Of a stretch of DNA of 64,000 nucleotides, positions 24,685 to 37,616 are shown one piece after another. The stretch's first letter is position 1. Each line of letters begins with the position of its first letter. The position numbers and the translations under genes are program-made. The DNA is from Rattus norvegicus (Eukaryota > Chordata > Mammalia > Rodentia > Muridae): NCBI RefSeq assembly GCF_036323735.1, contig NC_086029.1:10339816-10403815 (forward strand). The letters are read 5' to 3'. The notes under the pieces were generated by a model, which was not told where the DNA came from, did no database searches, and saw only the letters and a list, made by a program, of their open reading frames with translations.

Positions 24685-26902
24685 TTAGTTCCCAATAGGC
24701 CGCAGTAGTAATAAGTGGAATGTTCGGGATATAGAAAAATTTTCACGAATGGAATCAAAATTTCTAGGCGAATTCAGGGAGTTCCCAATGGGACATGCTT
24801 GTATGAATTTGCTCTTCAATATCGAGCAACATTTTAAGGAACGGAATCCAAGTATCATGGTGAATTGAGTAGGTTCCCAATAGGATTCGCATGTAATAAG
24901 CTTGTTATTCAAGATAGAGCAACGTTTTAACGAACTGAAACACTGTTTCTTTGTGAATTCAGTTAGATCCTAGTAGCCTGATCTTGTAATATGTGTACTT
25001 TTAAAGATTTATAAAAATTTGGTGAGCCGAATCTGAGTAACATGGTGAATTCGGTTAGTTCCCAATAGGCCGCAGTAGTTATAAGTGGACTGTTCGGGAT
25101 ATAGAAAAATTTTCACAAATGGAATCAAAATTTCTAGGCGAATTCAGTGAGTTCCCAATGGGACATGCTTGTATGAGTTTGCTTTTCAATATCGAGCAAC
25201 ATTTTAAGGAACGGAATCCAATTATCATGGTGAATTTGTAGGTTCCCAATAGGATTCGCATGTAATAAGCTTGTTATTCAAGATAGAGCAACGTTTTAAC
25301 GAACTGAAACACTGTTTCTTTGTGAATTCAGTTAGTTCCTAGTAGCCTGCTCTTGCAATATGTGTACTTTTAAAGATTTATAAAAATTTGGTGAGCCGAA
25401 TCTGAGTAACATGGTGAATTCGGTTAGTTCCCAATAGGCCGCAGTAGTAATAAGTGGACTGTTCGGGATATAGAAAAATTTTCACAAATGGAATCAACAT
25501 TTCTAGGCGAATTCAGTGAGGTGCCAATGGGACATGCTTGTATGAGTTTGCTCTTCAATATCGAGCAACATTTTAAGGAACGGAATCCAAGTATCATGGT
25601 GAATTGAGTAGGTTCCCAATAGGATTCGCATGTAATAAGCTTGTTATTCAAGATAGAGCAACGTTTTAACGAACTGAAACACTGTTTCTTTGTGAATTCA
25701 GTTAGTTCCTAGTAGCCTGCACTTGTAATATGTGTACTTTTAAAGATTTATAAAAATTTGGTGAGCCGAATCTGAGTAACATTTGAATTCGGTTAGTTCC
25801 TAATAGGCCGCAGTAGTAATAAGTGGACTGTTCGGGATATAGAAAAATTTTCACGAATGGAATCAAAATTTCTAGGCGAATTCAGTGAGTTCCCAATGGG
25901 ACATGCTTGTATGAGTTTGCTTTTCAATATCGAGCAACATTTTAAGGAACGGAATCCAAGTATCATGGTGAATTGAGTAGGTTCCCAATAGGATTCGCAT
26001 GTAATAAGCTTGTTATTCAAGATAGAGCAACGTTTTAACGAACTGAAACACTGTTTCTTTGTGAATTCAGTTAGTTCCTAGTAGCCTGCTCTTGTAATAT
26101 GTGTACTTTTAAAGATTTATAAAAATTTGGTGAGCCGAATCTGAGTAACATGGTGAATTCGGTTAGTTCCCAATAGGCCGCAGTAGTAATAAGTGGAATG
26201 TTCGGGATATAGAAAAATTTTCACGAATGGAATCAAAATTTCTAGGCGAATTCAGGGAGTTCCCAATGGGACATGCTTGTATGAGTTTGCTCTTCAATAT
26301 CGAGCAACATTTTAAGGAACGGAATCCAAGGATCATGGTGAATTGAGTAGGTTCCCAATAGGATTCGCATGAAATAAGCTTGTTATTCAAGATAGAGCAA
26401 CGTTTTAACGAACTGAAACACTGTTTCTTTGTGAATTCAGTTAGATCCTAGTAGCCTGCTCTTGTAATATGTGTACTTTTAAAGATTTATAAAAATTTGG
26501 TGAGCCGAATCTGAGTAACATGGTGAATTCGGTTAGTTCCCAATAGGCCGCAGTAGTAATAAGTGGACTGTTCGCGATATAGAAAAATTTTCACAAATGG
26601 AATCAAAATTTCTGGGCGAATTCAGTGAGTTCCCAATGGGACATGCTTGTATGAGTTTGCTTTTCAATATCGAGCAACATTTTAAGGAACGGAATCCAAG
26701 TATCATGGTGAATTGAGTAGGTTCCCAATAGGATTTGCATGTAATAAGCTTGTTATTCAAGATAGAGCAACGTTTTAACGAACTGAAACAGTGTTTCTTT
26801 GTGAATTCAGTTAGTTCCTAGTAGCCTGCTCTTGTAATATGTGTACTTTTAAAGATTTATAAAAATTTGGTGAGCCGAATCTGAGTAACATGGTGAATTC
26901 GG
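24685..26902 (+). repeat. 6-monomer version of the preceding unit (2,218 bp)
   Basis: Repeats the order of 21730-24684 but lacks two monomers in the middle; the monomer at 25793 stands where three stood (22837-23575). The first four monomers also match 3998-5333 at offset 20,687. The last two, at 26163 and 26533, match 23945 and 24315 at offset 2,218, sharing GGAATGTTC, CAGGGAGTTCC, AAGGATCATGG, GCGATATAG and CTGGGCG. Confidence 0.8.
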
Positions 26903-29900
26903 TTAGTTCCCAATAGGCCGCAGTAGTAATAAGTGGACCGTTCGGGATATAGAAAAATTTTCACGAATGGAATCAAAATTTCTAGGCGAATTCAGTGAGT
27001 TCCCAATGGGACATGCTTGTATGAGTTTGCTTTTCAATATCGAGCAACATTTTAAGGAACGGAATCCAAGTATCATGGTGAATTGAGTAGGTTCCCAATA
27101 GGATTCGCATGTAATAAGCTTGTTATTCAAGATAGAGCAACGTTTTAACGAACTGAAACACTGTTTCTTTGTTAATTCAGTTAGTTCCTAGTAGCCTGCT
27201 CTTGTAATATGTGTACTTTTAAAGATTTATAAAAATTTGGTGAGCCGAATCTGAGTAACATGGTGATTCGGTTAGTTCCCAATAGGCCGCAGTTAATAAG
27301 TGGACTGTTCGGGATATAGAAAAATTTTCACGAATGGAATCAAAATTTCTAGGCGAATTCAGTGAGTTCCCAATGGGACATGCTTGTATGAGTTTGCTTT
27401 TCAATATCGAGCAACATTTTAAGGAACGGAATCCAAGTATCATGGTGAATTGAGTAGGTTCCCAATAGGATTTGCATGTAATAAGCTTGTTATTCAAGAT
27501 AGAGCATCGTTTTTACGAACTGAAACAGTGTTTCTTTGAGAATTCAGTTTGTTTCTAGTAGCCTGCTCTTGTAATATGTGTACTTTTAAAGATTTATAAA
27601 AATTTGGTGAGCCGAATCTGAGTAACATGGTGAATTCGGTTAGTTCCCAATAGGCCGCAGTAGTAATAAGTGGACTGTTCGGGATATAGAAAAATTTTCA
27701 CGAATGGAATCAAAATTTCTATGCGAATTCAGTGAGTTCCCAATGGGACATGCTTGTATGAGTTTGCTTTTCAATATCGAGCAACATTTTAAGGAACGGA
27801 ATCCAAGTATCATGGTGAATTGAGTAGGTTCCCAATAGGATTCGCATGTGATAAGCTTGTTATTCAAGATAGAGCAACGTTTTTACGAACTGAAACACTG
27901 TTTCTTTGTGAATTCAGTTAGTTCCTAGTAGCCTGTTCTTGTAATATGTGTACTTTTAAAGATTTATAAAAATTTGGTGAGCCGAATCTGAGTAACATGG
28001 TGAATTCGGTTAGTTCCCAATAGGCCGCAGTAGTAATAAGTGGACCGTTCGGGATATAGAAAAATTTTCACGAATGGAATCAAAATTTCTAGGCGAATTC
28101 AGTGAGTTCCCAATGGGACATGCTTGTATGAGTTTGCTTTTCAATATCGAGCAACATTTTAAGGAAAGGAATCCAAGGATCATGGTGAATTGAGTAGGTT
28201 CCCAATAGGATTCGCATGTAATAAGCTTGTTATTCAAGATAGAGCAACCTTTTAACGAACTGAAACACTGTTTCTTTGTGAATTCAGTTAGTTCCTAGTA
28301 GCCTGCTCTTGTAATATGTGTACTTTTAAAGATTTATAAAAATTTGGTGAGCCGAATCTGAATAGCATGGTGAATTCGGTTAGTTCCCAATAGGCCGCAG
28401 TAGTAATAAGTGGACTGTTCGGGATATCGAAAAATTTTCACGAATGGAATCAAAATTTCTAGGCGAATACAGTGAGTTCCCAATGGGACATGCTTGTATG
28501 AGTTTGCTTTTCAATATCGAGCAACATTTTAAGGAACAGAATCCAAGTATCATGGTGAATTGAGTAGGTTCCCAATAGGATTCGCATGTAATAAGCTTGT
28601 TATTCAAGATAGAGCAACGTTTTAACGAACTGAAACACTGTTTCTTTGTGAATTCAGTTAGTTCCTAGTAGCCTGCTCTTGTAATAGGTGTACTTTTAAA
28701 GATTTATAAAAATTTGGTGAGCCGAATCTGAGTAACATGGTGAATTCGGTTAGTTCCCAATAGGCCGCAGTAGTAATAAGTGGACTGTTCGGGATATAGA
28801 AAAATTTCCACGAATGGAATCAAAATTTCTAGGCGAATTCAGTGAGTTGCCAATGGGACATGCTTGTATGAGTTTGCTTTTCAATATCGAGCAACATTTT
28901 AAGGAACGGAATCCAAGTATCATGGTGAATTGAGTAGGTTCCCAATAGGATTCGCATGTAATAAGCTTGTTATTCAAGATAGAGCAACGTTTTAACCAAC
29001 TGAAACACTGTTTCTTTGTGAATTCAGTTAGTTCCTAGTAGCCTGCTCTTGTAATATGTGTACTTTTAAAGATTTATAAAAATTTGGTGAGCCGAATCTG
29101 AGTAACATGGTGAATTCGGTTAGTTCCCAATAGGCCGCAGTTGTAATAAGTGGACTGTTCGGGATATAGAAAAATTTTCACGAATGCAATCTTAATTTCT
29201 AGGCGAATTCAGTGAGTTCCCAATGGGACATGCTTGTATGAGTTTGCGCTTCAATATCGAGCAACATTTTAAGGAACGGAATCCAAGTATCATGGTGAAT
29301 TGAGTAGGTTCCCAATAGGATTCGCATGTAATAAGCTTGTTATTCAAGATAGAGCAACAGTTTAACGAACTGAAACACTGTTTCTTTGTGAATTCAATTA
29401 GTTCCTAGTAGCCTGCTCTTGTAATATGTGTACTTTTAAAGATTTATAAAAATTTGGTGAGCCGAATCTGAGTAACATGGTGAATTCGGTTAGTTCCCAA
29501 TAGGCCGCAGTAGTAATAAGTGGACTGTTCGCGATATAGAAAAATTTTCACAAATGGAATCAAAATTTCTAGGCGAATTCAGTGAGTTCCCAATGGGACA
29601 TGCTTGTATGAGATTGCTTTTCAATATCGAGCAACATTTTAAGGAACGGAATCCAAGTATCATGGTGAATTGAGTAGGTTCCCAATAGGATTCGCATGTA
29701 ATAAGCTTGTTATTCAAGATAGAGCAACGTTTTAACGAACTAAAACACTGTTTCTTTGTGAATTCAGTTAGTTCCTAGTAGCCTGCTCTTGTAATATGTG
29801 TAATTTAAAGATTTATAAAAATTTGGTGAGCCGAATCTGAGTAACATGGTGAATTCCGTTAGTTCCCAATAGGCCGCAGTAGTTATAAGTGGACTGTTCG

Positions 29901-30596
29901 GGATATAGAAAAATTTTCACAAATGGAATCAAAACTTCTAGGCGAATTTAGTGAGTTCCCAATGGGACATGCTTGTATGAGTTTGCTTTTCAATAAAGAG
30001 CAACATTTTAAGGAACGGAATCCAATTATCATGGTGAATTTGTAGGTTCCCAATAGGATTCGCATGTAATAAGCTTGTTATTCAAGATAGAGCAACGTTT
30101 TAACGAACTGAAACACTGTTTCTTTGTGAATTCAGTTAGTTCCTAGTAGCCTGCTCTTGTAATATGTGTACTTTTAAAGATTTATAAAAATTTGGTGAGC
30201 CGAATCTGAGTAACATGGTGAATTCGGTTAGTTCCCAATAGGCCTCAGTAGTAATAAGTGGACTGTTCGGGATATAGAAAAATTTTCACGAATGGAATCA
30301 AAATTTCTAGGCGAATTCAGTGAGTTCCCAATGGGACATGCTTGTATGAGTTTGCTCTTCAATATCGAGCAACATTTTAAGGAACGGAATCCAAGTATCA
30401 TGGTGAATTGAGTAGGTTCCCAAAAGGATTCGCATGTAATAAGCTTGTTATTCAAGATAGAGCAACGTTTTAACGAACTGAAACACTGTTTCTTTGTGAA
30501 TTCAGATAGTTCCTAGTAGCCTGCTCTTGTAATATGGGTACTTTTAAATATTTATAAAAATTTGGTGAGCCGAATCTGAGTAACATTTGAATTCGG
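26903..30596 (+). repeat. Diverged 10-monomer stretch between HOR domains
   Basis: These monomers have more private single-base changes than their neighbours, for example GTTAATTCAG near 27171, GAGAATTCAGTTTGTTTC near 27538, CAATCTTAATTTC near 29187 and GCAACAGTTTAAC near 29356. They still carry several states of the downstream HOR (GATTTGCATG with AACAGTG, CATGTGATAAGC, GACCGTTC with AAGGATCATGG, CTGAATA) in nearly the same order. This looks like an older, unhomogenised version of the 30597-48291 repeat. Confidence 0.7.
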
Positions 30597-33500
30597 TTAG
30601 TTCCTAATAGGCCGCAGTAGTAATAAGTGGACTGTTCGGGATATAGAAAAATTTTCACGAATGGAATCAAAATTTCTAGGCGAATTCAGTGAGTTCCCAA
30701 TGGGACATGTTTGTATGAGTTTGCTTTTCAATATCGAGCAACATTTTAAGGAACGGAATCCAAGTATCATGGTGAATTGAGGAGGTTCCCAATAGGATTC
30801 GCATGTAATAAGCTTGTTATTCAAGATAGAGCAACGTTTTAACGAACTGAAACACTGTTTCTTTGTGAATTCAGTTAGTTCCTGGTAGCCTGCTCTTGTA
30901 ATATGTGTACTTTTAAAGATTTATAAAAATTTGGTGAGCCGAATCTGAGTAACATGGTGAATTCGGTTAGTTCCCAATAGGCCGCAGTAGTAATAAGTGG
31001 AATGTTCGGGATATATAAAAATTTTCACGAATGGAATCAAAATTTCTAGGCGAATTCAGGGAGTTCCCAATGGGACATGCTTGTATGAGTTTGCTCTTCA
31101 ATATCGAGCAACATTTTAAGGAACGGAATCCAAGTATCATGGTGAATTGAGTAGGTTCCCAATAGGATTCGCATGTAATAAGCTTGTTATTCAAGATAGA
31201 GCAACGTTTTAACGAACTGAAACACTGTTTCTTTGTGAATTCAGTTAGATCCTAGTATCCTGCTCTTGTAATATGTGTACTTTTAAAGATTTATAAAAAT
31301 TTGGTGAGCCGAATCTGAGTAACATAATGAATTCGGTTAGTTCCCAATAGGCCGCAGTAGTAATAAGTGGACTGTTCGCGATATAGAAAAATTTTCACAA
31401 ATGGAATCAAAATTTCTGGGCCAATTCAGTGAGTTCCCAATGGGACATGCTTGTATGAGTTTGCTTTTCAATATCGAGCAACATTTTAAGGAACGGAATC
31501 CAAGGATCATGGTGAATTGAGTAGGTTCCCAATAGGATTCGCATGTAATAAGCTTGTTATTCAAGATAGAGCAACGTTTTAACGAACTGAAACACTGTTT
31601 CTTTGTGAATTCAGTTAGTTCCTAGTAGCCTGTTTTTGTAATATGTGTACTTTTAAAGATTTATAAACATTTGGTGAGCCGAATCTGAGTAACATGGTGA
31701 ATTCGGTTAGTTCCCAATAGGCCGCAGTAGTAATAAGTGTAATGTTCGGGATATAGAAAAATTTTCACGAATGGAATCAAAATTTCTAGGCGAATTCAGT
31801 GAGTTCCCAATGGGACATGCTTGTATGAGTTTGCTTTCCAATATCGAGCAACATTTTAAGGAACGGATTCCAAGTATCATGGTGAATTGAGTAGGTTCCC
31901 AATAGGATTTGCATGTAATAAGCTTGTTATTCAAAATAGAGCAACGTTTTAACGAACTGAAACAGTGTTTCTTTGTGAATTCAGTTAGTTCCTAGTAGCC
32001 TGCTCTTGTAATATGTGTACTTTTAAAGATTTATAAAAATTTGGTGAGCCGAATCTGAGTAACATGGTGAATTCGGTTAGTTCCCAATAGGCCGCAGTAG
32101 TAATAAGTGGACTGTTCGGGATATAGAAAAATTTTCACGAATGGAATCAAAATTTCTAGGCGAATTCAGTGAGTTCCCAATGGGACATGCTTGTATGAGT
32201 TTACTCTTCAATATCGAGCAACATTTTAAGGAACGGAATCCAAGTATCATGGTGAATTGAGTAGGTTCCCAATAGGATTCGCATGTGATAAGCTTGTTAT
32301 TCAAGATAGAGCAACGTTTTAACGAACTGAAACACTGTTTCTTTGTGAATTCAGTTAGTTCCTAGTAGCCTGCTCTTGTAATATGTGTACTTTTACAGAT
32401 TTATAAAAATTTGGTGAGACGAATCTGAGTAACATGGTGAATTCGGTTAGTTCCCAATAGGCCGCAGTAGTAATAAGTGGACCGTTCGGGATATAGAAAA
32501 ATTTTCACGAATGGAATCAAAATTAATAGGCGAATTCAGTGAGTTCCCAATGGGACATGCTTGTATGAGTTTGCTTTTCAATATCGAGCAACATTTTAGG
32601 GAACGGAATCCAAGGATCATGGTGAATTGAGTAGGTTCCCAATAGGATTCGCATGTAATAAGCTTGTTATTCAAGATAGAGCAACGTTTTAACGAACTGA
32701 AACACTGTTTCTTTGTGAATTCAGTTAGTTCCTAGTAGCCTGCTCTTGTAATATGTGTACTTTTAAAGATTTATAAAAATTTGGTGAGCCGAATCTGAAT
32801 AACATGGTGAATTCGGTTAGTTCCCAATAGGCCGCAGTAGTAATAAGTGGACTGTTCGGGATATAGAAAAATTTTCACGAATGGAATCAAAATTTCTAGG
32901 CGAATTCAGTGAGTTCCCAATGGGACATGCTTGTATGAGTTTGCTTTTCAATATCGAGCAACATTTTAAGGAACGGAATCCAAGTATCATGGTGAATTGA
33001 GTAGGTTCCCAATAGGATTCGCATGTAATAAGCTTGTTATTCAAGATAGAGCAACGTTTTAACGAACTGAAACACTGTTTCTTTGTGAATTCAGTTAGTT
33101 CCTAGTAGCCTGCTCTTGTAATACGTGTACTTTTAAAGATTTATAGAAATTTGGTGAGCCGAATCTGAGTAACATGGTGAATTCGGTTAGTTCCCAATAG
33201 GCCGCAGTTAATAAGTGGACTGTTCGGGATATAGAAAAATTTTCACGAATGGAATCAAAATTTCTAGGCGAATTCAGTGAGTTCCCAATGGGACATGCTT
33301 GTATGAGTTTGCTCTTCAATATCGAGCAACATTTTAAGGAACGGAATCCAAGTATCATGGTGAATTGAGTAGGTTCCCAATAGGATTCGCATGTAATAAG
33401 CTTGTTATTCAAGATAGAGCAACGTTTTAACGAACTAAAACACTGTTTCTTTGTGAATTCAGTTAGTTCCTAGTAGCCTGCTCTTGTAATATGTGTAATT

Positions 33501-33921
33501 TAAAGATTTATAAAAATTTGGTGAGCCGAATCTGAGTAACATGGTGAATTCGGTTAGTTCCCAATAGGCCGCAGTAGTTATAAGTGGACTGTTCGGGATA
33601 TAGAAAAATTTTCACAAATGGAATCAAAATTTCTAGGCGAATTTAGTGAGTTCCCAATGGGACATGCTTGTATGAGTTTGCTTTTCAATAAAGAGCAACA
33701 TTTTAAGGAACGGAATCCAATTATCATGGTGAATTTGTAGGTTCCCAATAGGATTCGCATGTAATAAGCTTGTTATTCAAGATAGAGCAACGTTTTAACG
33801 AACTGAAACACTGTTTCTTTGTGAATTCAGTTAGTTCCTAGTAGCCTGCTCTTGTAATATGGGTACTTTTAAATATTTATAAAAATTTGGTGAGCCGAAT
33901 CTGAGTAACATTTGAATTCGG
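30597..33921 (+). repeat. HOR copy 1, 9 monomers (3,325 bp)
   Basis: The order of marker monomers is GAGGAGGTTCCC; GATATATAAAAA with CAGGGAG; CATAATGAATTCGG with GGGCCAATTC; GATTTGCATG; GTTTACTCTTC with GTGATAAGC; AATTAATAGGCG with TTAGGGAACGG; CTGAATAACATGG; ATACGTGTAC with CAGTTAATAAG; AATAAAGAGC. The last monomer belongs to an optional pair whose second member (GGCAAATTC with GAGGTGCC) is missing here. The start at 30597 is the GAGGAGG monomer. Confidence 0.85.
33578..33921 (+). repeat. Example of the divergent monomer class T
   Basis: Class T combines several linked states: GTAATTTAAAG in B (in many copies), AGTTATAAG and CACAAATGG in C, AATAACGAGC or AATAAAGAGC in D (in many copies), CAATTATCATGG at the end of D and GAATTTGTAGG (one base short) opening the next A. 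Members lie near 696, 4392, 8085, 10300, 16580, 22124, 25079, 29883, 33578, 36903 and 43556, with partial versions near 5476 and 23207. Linked states kept over 43 kb mark it as a separate lineage. Confidence 0.8.
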
Positions 33922-36900
33922 TTAGTTCCTAATAGGCCGCAGTAGTAATAAGTGGACTGTTCGGGATATAGAAAAATTTTCACGAATGGAATCAAAATTT
34001 CTAGGCGAATTCAGTGAGTTCCCAATGGGACATGCTTGTATGAGTTTGCTTTTCAATATCGAGCAACATTTTAAGGAACGGAATCCAAGTATCATGGTGA
34101 ATTGAGGAGGTTCCCAATAGGATTCGCATGTAATAAGCTTGTTATTCAAGATAGAGCAACGTTTTAACGAACTGAAACACTGTTTCTTTGTGAATTCAGT
34201 TAGTTCCTGGTAGCCTGCTCTTGTAATATGTGTACTTTTAAAGATTTATAAAAATTTGGTGAGCCGAATCTGAGTAACATGGTGAATTCGGTTAGTTCCC
34301 AATAGGCCGCAGTAGTAATAAGTGGAATGTTCGGGATATATAAAAATTTTCACGAATGGAATCAAAATTTCTAGGCGAATTCAGGGAGTTCCCAATGGGA
34401 CATGCTTGTATGAGTTTGCTCTTCAATATCGAGCAACATTTTAAGGAACGGAAATCAAGTATCATGGTGAATTGAGTAGGTTCCCAATAGGATTCGCATG
34501 TAATAAGCTTGTTATTCAAGATAGAGCAACGTTTTAACGAACTGAAACACTGTTTCTTTGTGAATTCAGTTAGATCCTAGTATCCTGCTCTTGTAATATG
34601 TGTACTTTTAAAGATTTATAAAAATTTGGTGAGCCGAATCTGAGTAACATAATGAATTCGGTTAGTTCCCAATAGGCCGCAGTAGTAATAAGTGGACTGT
34701 TCGCGATATAGAAAAATTTTCACAAATGGAATCAAAATTTCTGGGCCAATTCAGTGAGTTCCCAATGGGACATGCTTGTATGAGTTTGCTTTTCAATATC
34801 GAGCAACATTTTAAGGAACGGAATCCAAGGATCATGGTGAATTGAGTAGGTTCCCAATAGGATTCGCATGTAATAAGCTTGTTATTCAAGATAGAGCAAC
34901 GTTTTAACGAACTGAAACACTGTTTCTTTGTGAATTCAGTTAGTTCCTAGTAGCCTGTTTTTGTAATATGTGTACTTTTAAAGATTTATAAACATTTGGT
35001 GAGCCGAATCTGAGTAACATGGTGAATTCGGTTAGTTCCCAATAGGCCGCAGTAGTAATAAGTGGACTGTTCTGGATATAGAAAAATTTTCACGAATGGA
35101 ATCAAAATTTCTAGGCGAATTCAGTGAGTTCCCAATGGGACATGCTTGTATGAGTTTGCTTTCCAATATCGAGCAACATTTTAAGGAACGGATTCCAAGT
35201 ATCATGGTGAATTGAGTAGGTTCCCAATAGGATTTGCATGTAATAAGCTTGTTATTCAAAATAGAGCAACGTTTTAACGAACTGAAACAGTGTTTCTTTG
35301 TGAATTCAGTTAGTTCCTAGTAGCCTGCTCTTGTAATATGTGTACTTTTAAAGATTTATAAAAATTTGGTGAGCCGAATCTGAGTAACATGGTGAATTCG
35401 GTTAGTTCCCAATAGGCCGCAGTAGTAATAAGTGGACTGTTCGGGATATAGAAAAATTTTCACGAATGGAATCAAAATTTCTAGGCGAATTCAGTGAGTT
35501 CCCAATGGGACATGCTTGTATGAGTTTACTCTTCAATATCGAGCAACATTTTAAGGAACGGAATCCAAGTATCATGGTGAATTGAGTAGGTTCCCAATAG
35601 GATTCGCATGTGATAAGCTTGTTATTCAAGATAGAGCAACGTTTTAACGAACTGAAACACTGTTTCTTTGTGAATTCAGTTAGTTCCTAGTAGCCTGTTC
35701 TTGTAATATGTGTACTTTTACAGATTTATAAAAATTTGGTGAGCCGAATCTGAGTAACATGGTGAATTCGGTTAGTTCCCAATAGGCCGCAGTAGTAATA
35801 AGTGGACCGTTCGGGATATAGAAAAATTTTCACGAATGGAATCAAAATTAATAGGCGAATTCAGTGAGTTCCCAATGGGACATGCTTGTATGTGTTTGCT
35901 TTTCAATATCGAGCAACATTTTAGGGAACGGAATCCAAGGATCATGGTGAATTGAGTAGGTTCCCAATAGGATTCGCATGTAATAAGCTTGTTATTCAAG
36001 ATAGAGCAACGTTTTAACGAACTGAAACACTGTTTCTTTGTGAATTCAGTTAGTTCCTAGTAGCCTGCTCTTGTAATATGTGTACTTTTAAAGATTTATA
36101 AAAATTTGGTGAGCCGAATCTGAATAACATGGTGAATTCGGTTAGTTCCCAATAGGCCGCAGTAGTAATAAGTGGACTGTTCGGGATATAGAAAAATTTT
36201 CACGAATGGAATCAAAATTTCTAGGCGAATTCAGTGAGTTCCCAATGGGACATGCTTGTATGAGTTTGCTTTTCAATATCGAGCAACATTTTAAGGAACG
36301 GAATCCAAGTATCATGGTGAATTGAGTAGGTTCCCAATAGGATTCGCATGTAATAAGCTTGTTATTCAAGATAGAGCAACGTTTTAACGAACTGAAACAC
36401 TGTTTCTTTGTGAATTCAGTTAGTTCCTAGTAGCCTGCTCTTGTAATACGTGTACTTTTAAAGATTTATAGAAATTTGGTGAGCCGAATCTGAGTAACAT
36501 GGTGAATTCGGTTAGTTCCCAATAGGCCGCAGTTAATAAGTGGACTGTTCGGGATATAGAAAAATTTTCACGAATGGAATCAAAATTTCTAGGCGAATTC
36601 AGTGAGTTCCCAACGGGACATGCTTGTATGAGTTTGCTCTTCAATATCGAGCAACATTTTAAGGAACGTAATCCAAGTATCATGGTGAATTGAGTAGGTT
36701 CCCAATAGGATTCGCATGTAATAAGCTTGTTATTCAAGATAGAGCAACGTTTTAACGAACTAAAACACTGTTTCTTTGTGAATTCAGTTAGTTCCTAGTA
36801 GCCTGCTCTTGTAATATGTGTAATTTAAAGATTTATAAAAATTTGGTGAGCCGAATCTGAGTAACATGGTGAATTCGGTTAGTTCCCATTAGGCCGCAGT

Positions 36901-37616
36901 AGTTATAAGTGGACTGTTCGGGATATAGAAAAATTTTCACAAATGGAATCAAAATTTCTAGGCGAATTTAGTGAGTTCCCAATGGGACATGCTTGTATGA
37001 GTTTGCTTTTCAATAAAGAGCAACATTTTAAGGAACGGAATCCAATTATCATGGTGAATTTGTAGGTTCCCAATAGGATTCGCATGTAATAAGCTTGTTA
37101 TTCAAGATAGAGCAACGTTTTAACGAACTGAAACACTGTTTCTTTGTGAATTCAGTTAGTTCCTAGTAGCCTGCTCTTGTAATATGTGTACTTTTAAAGA
37201 TTTATAAAAATTTGGTGAGCCGAATCTGAGTAACATGGTGAATTCGGTTAGTTCCCAATAGGCCGCAGTAGTAATAAGTGGACTGTTCGGGATATAGAAA
37301 AATTTTCACGAATGGAATCAAAATTTCTAGGCAAATTCAGTGAGGTGCCAATGGGACATGCTTTTATGAGTTTGCTCTTCAATATCGAGCAACATTTTAA
37401 GGAACGGAATCCAAGTATCATGGTGAATTGAGTAGGTTCCCAAAAGGATTCGCATGTAATAAGCTTGTTATTCAAGATAGAGCAACGTTTTAACGAACTG
37501 AAACACTGTTTCTTTGTGAATTCAGTTAGTTCCTAGTAGCCTGCTCTTGTAATATGGGTACTTTTAAAGATTTATAAAAATTTGGTGAGCCGAATCTGAG
37601 TAACATTTGAATTCGG
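33922..37616 (+). repeat. HOR copy 2, 10 monomers (3,695 bp)
   Basis: Same eight-monomer core order as copy 1, followed by both optional monomers: AATAAAGAGC with GAATTTGTAGG at 36903, and GGCAAATTC with CATGCTTTTATG at 37248. Private states CCCAACGGGAC (about 36610) and GGAACGTAATCC (about 36663) reappear exactly 6,653 bp later. It is the first half of the 18-monomer super-repeat. Confidence 0.88.

Noticed and set aside
27219..27497. A 92-codon frame that might be a distinct gene
   Set aside because: It is the usual satellite frame lengthened by small deletions (GGTGATTCGG and CAGTTAATAAG) that change the phase. The underlying DNA is an ordinary monomer.
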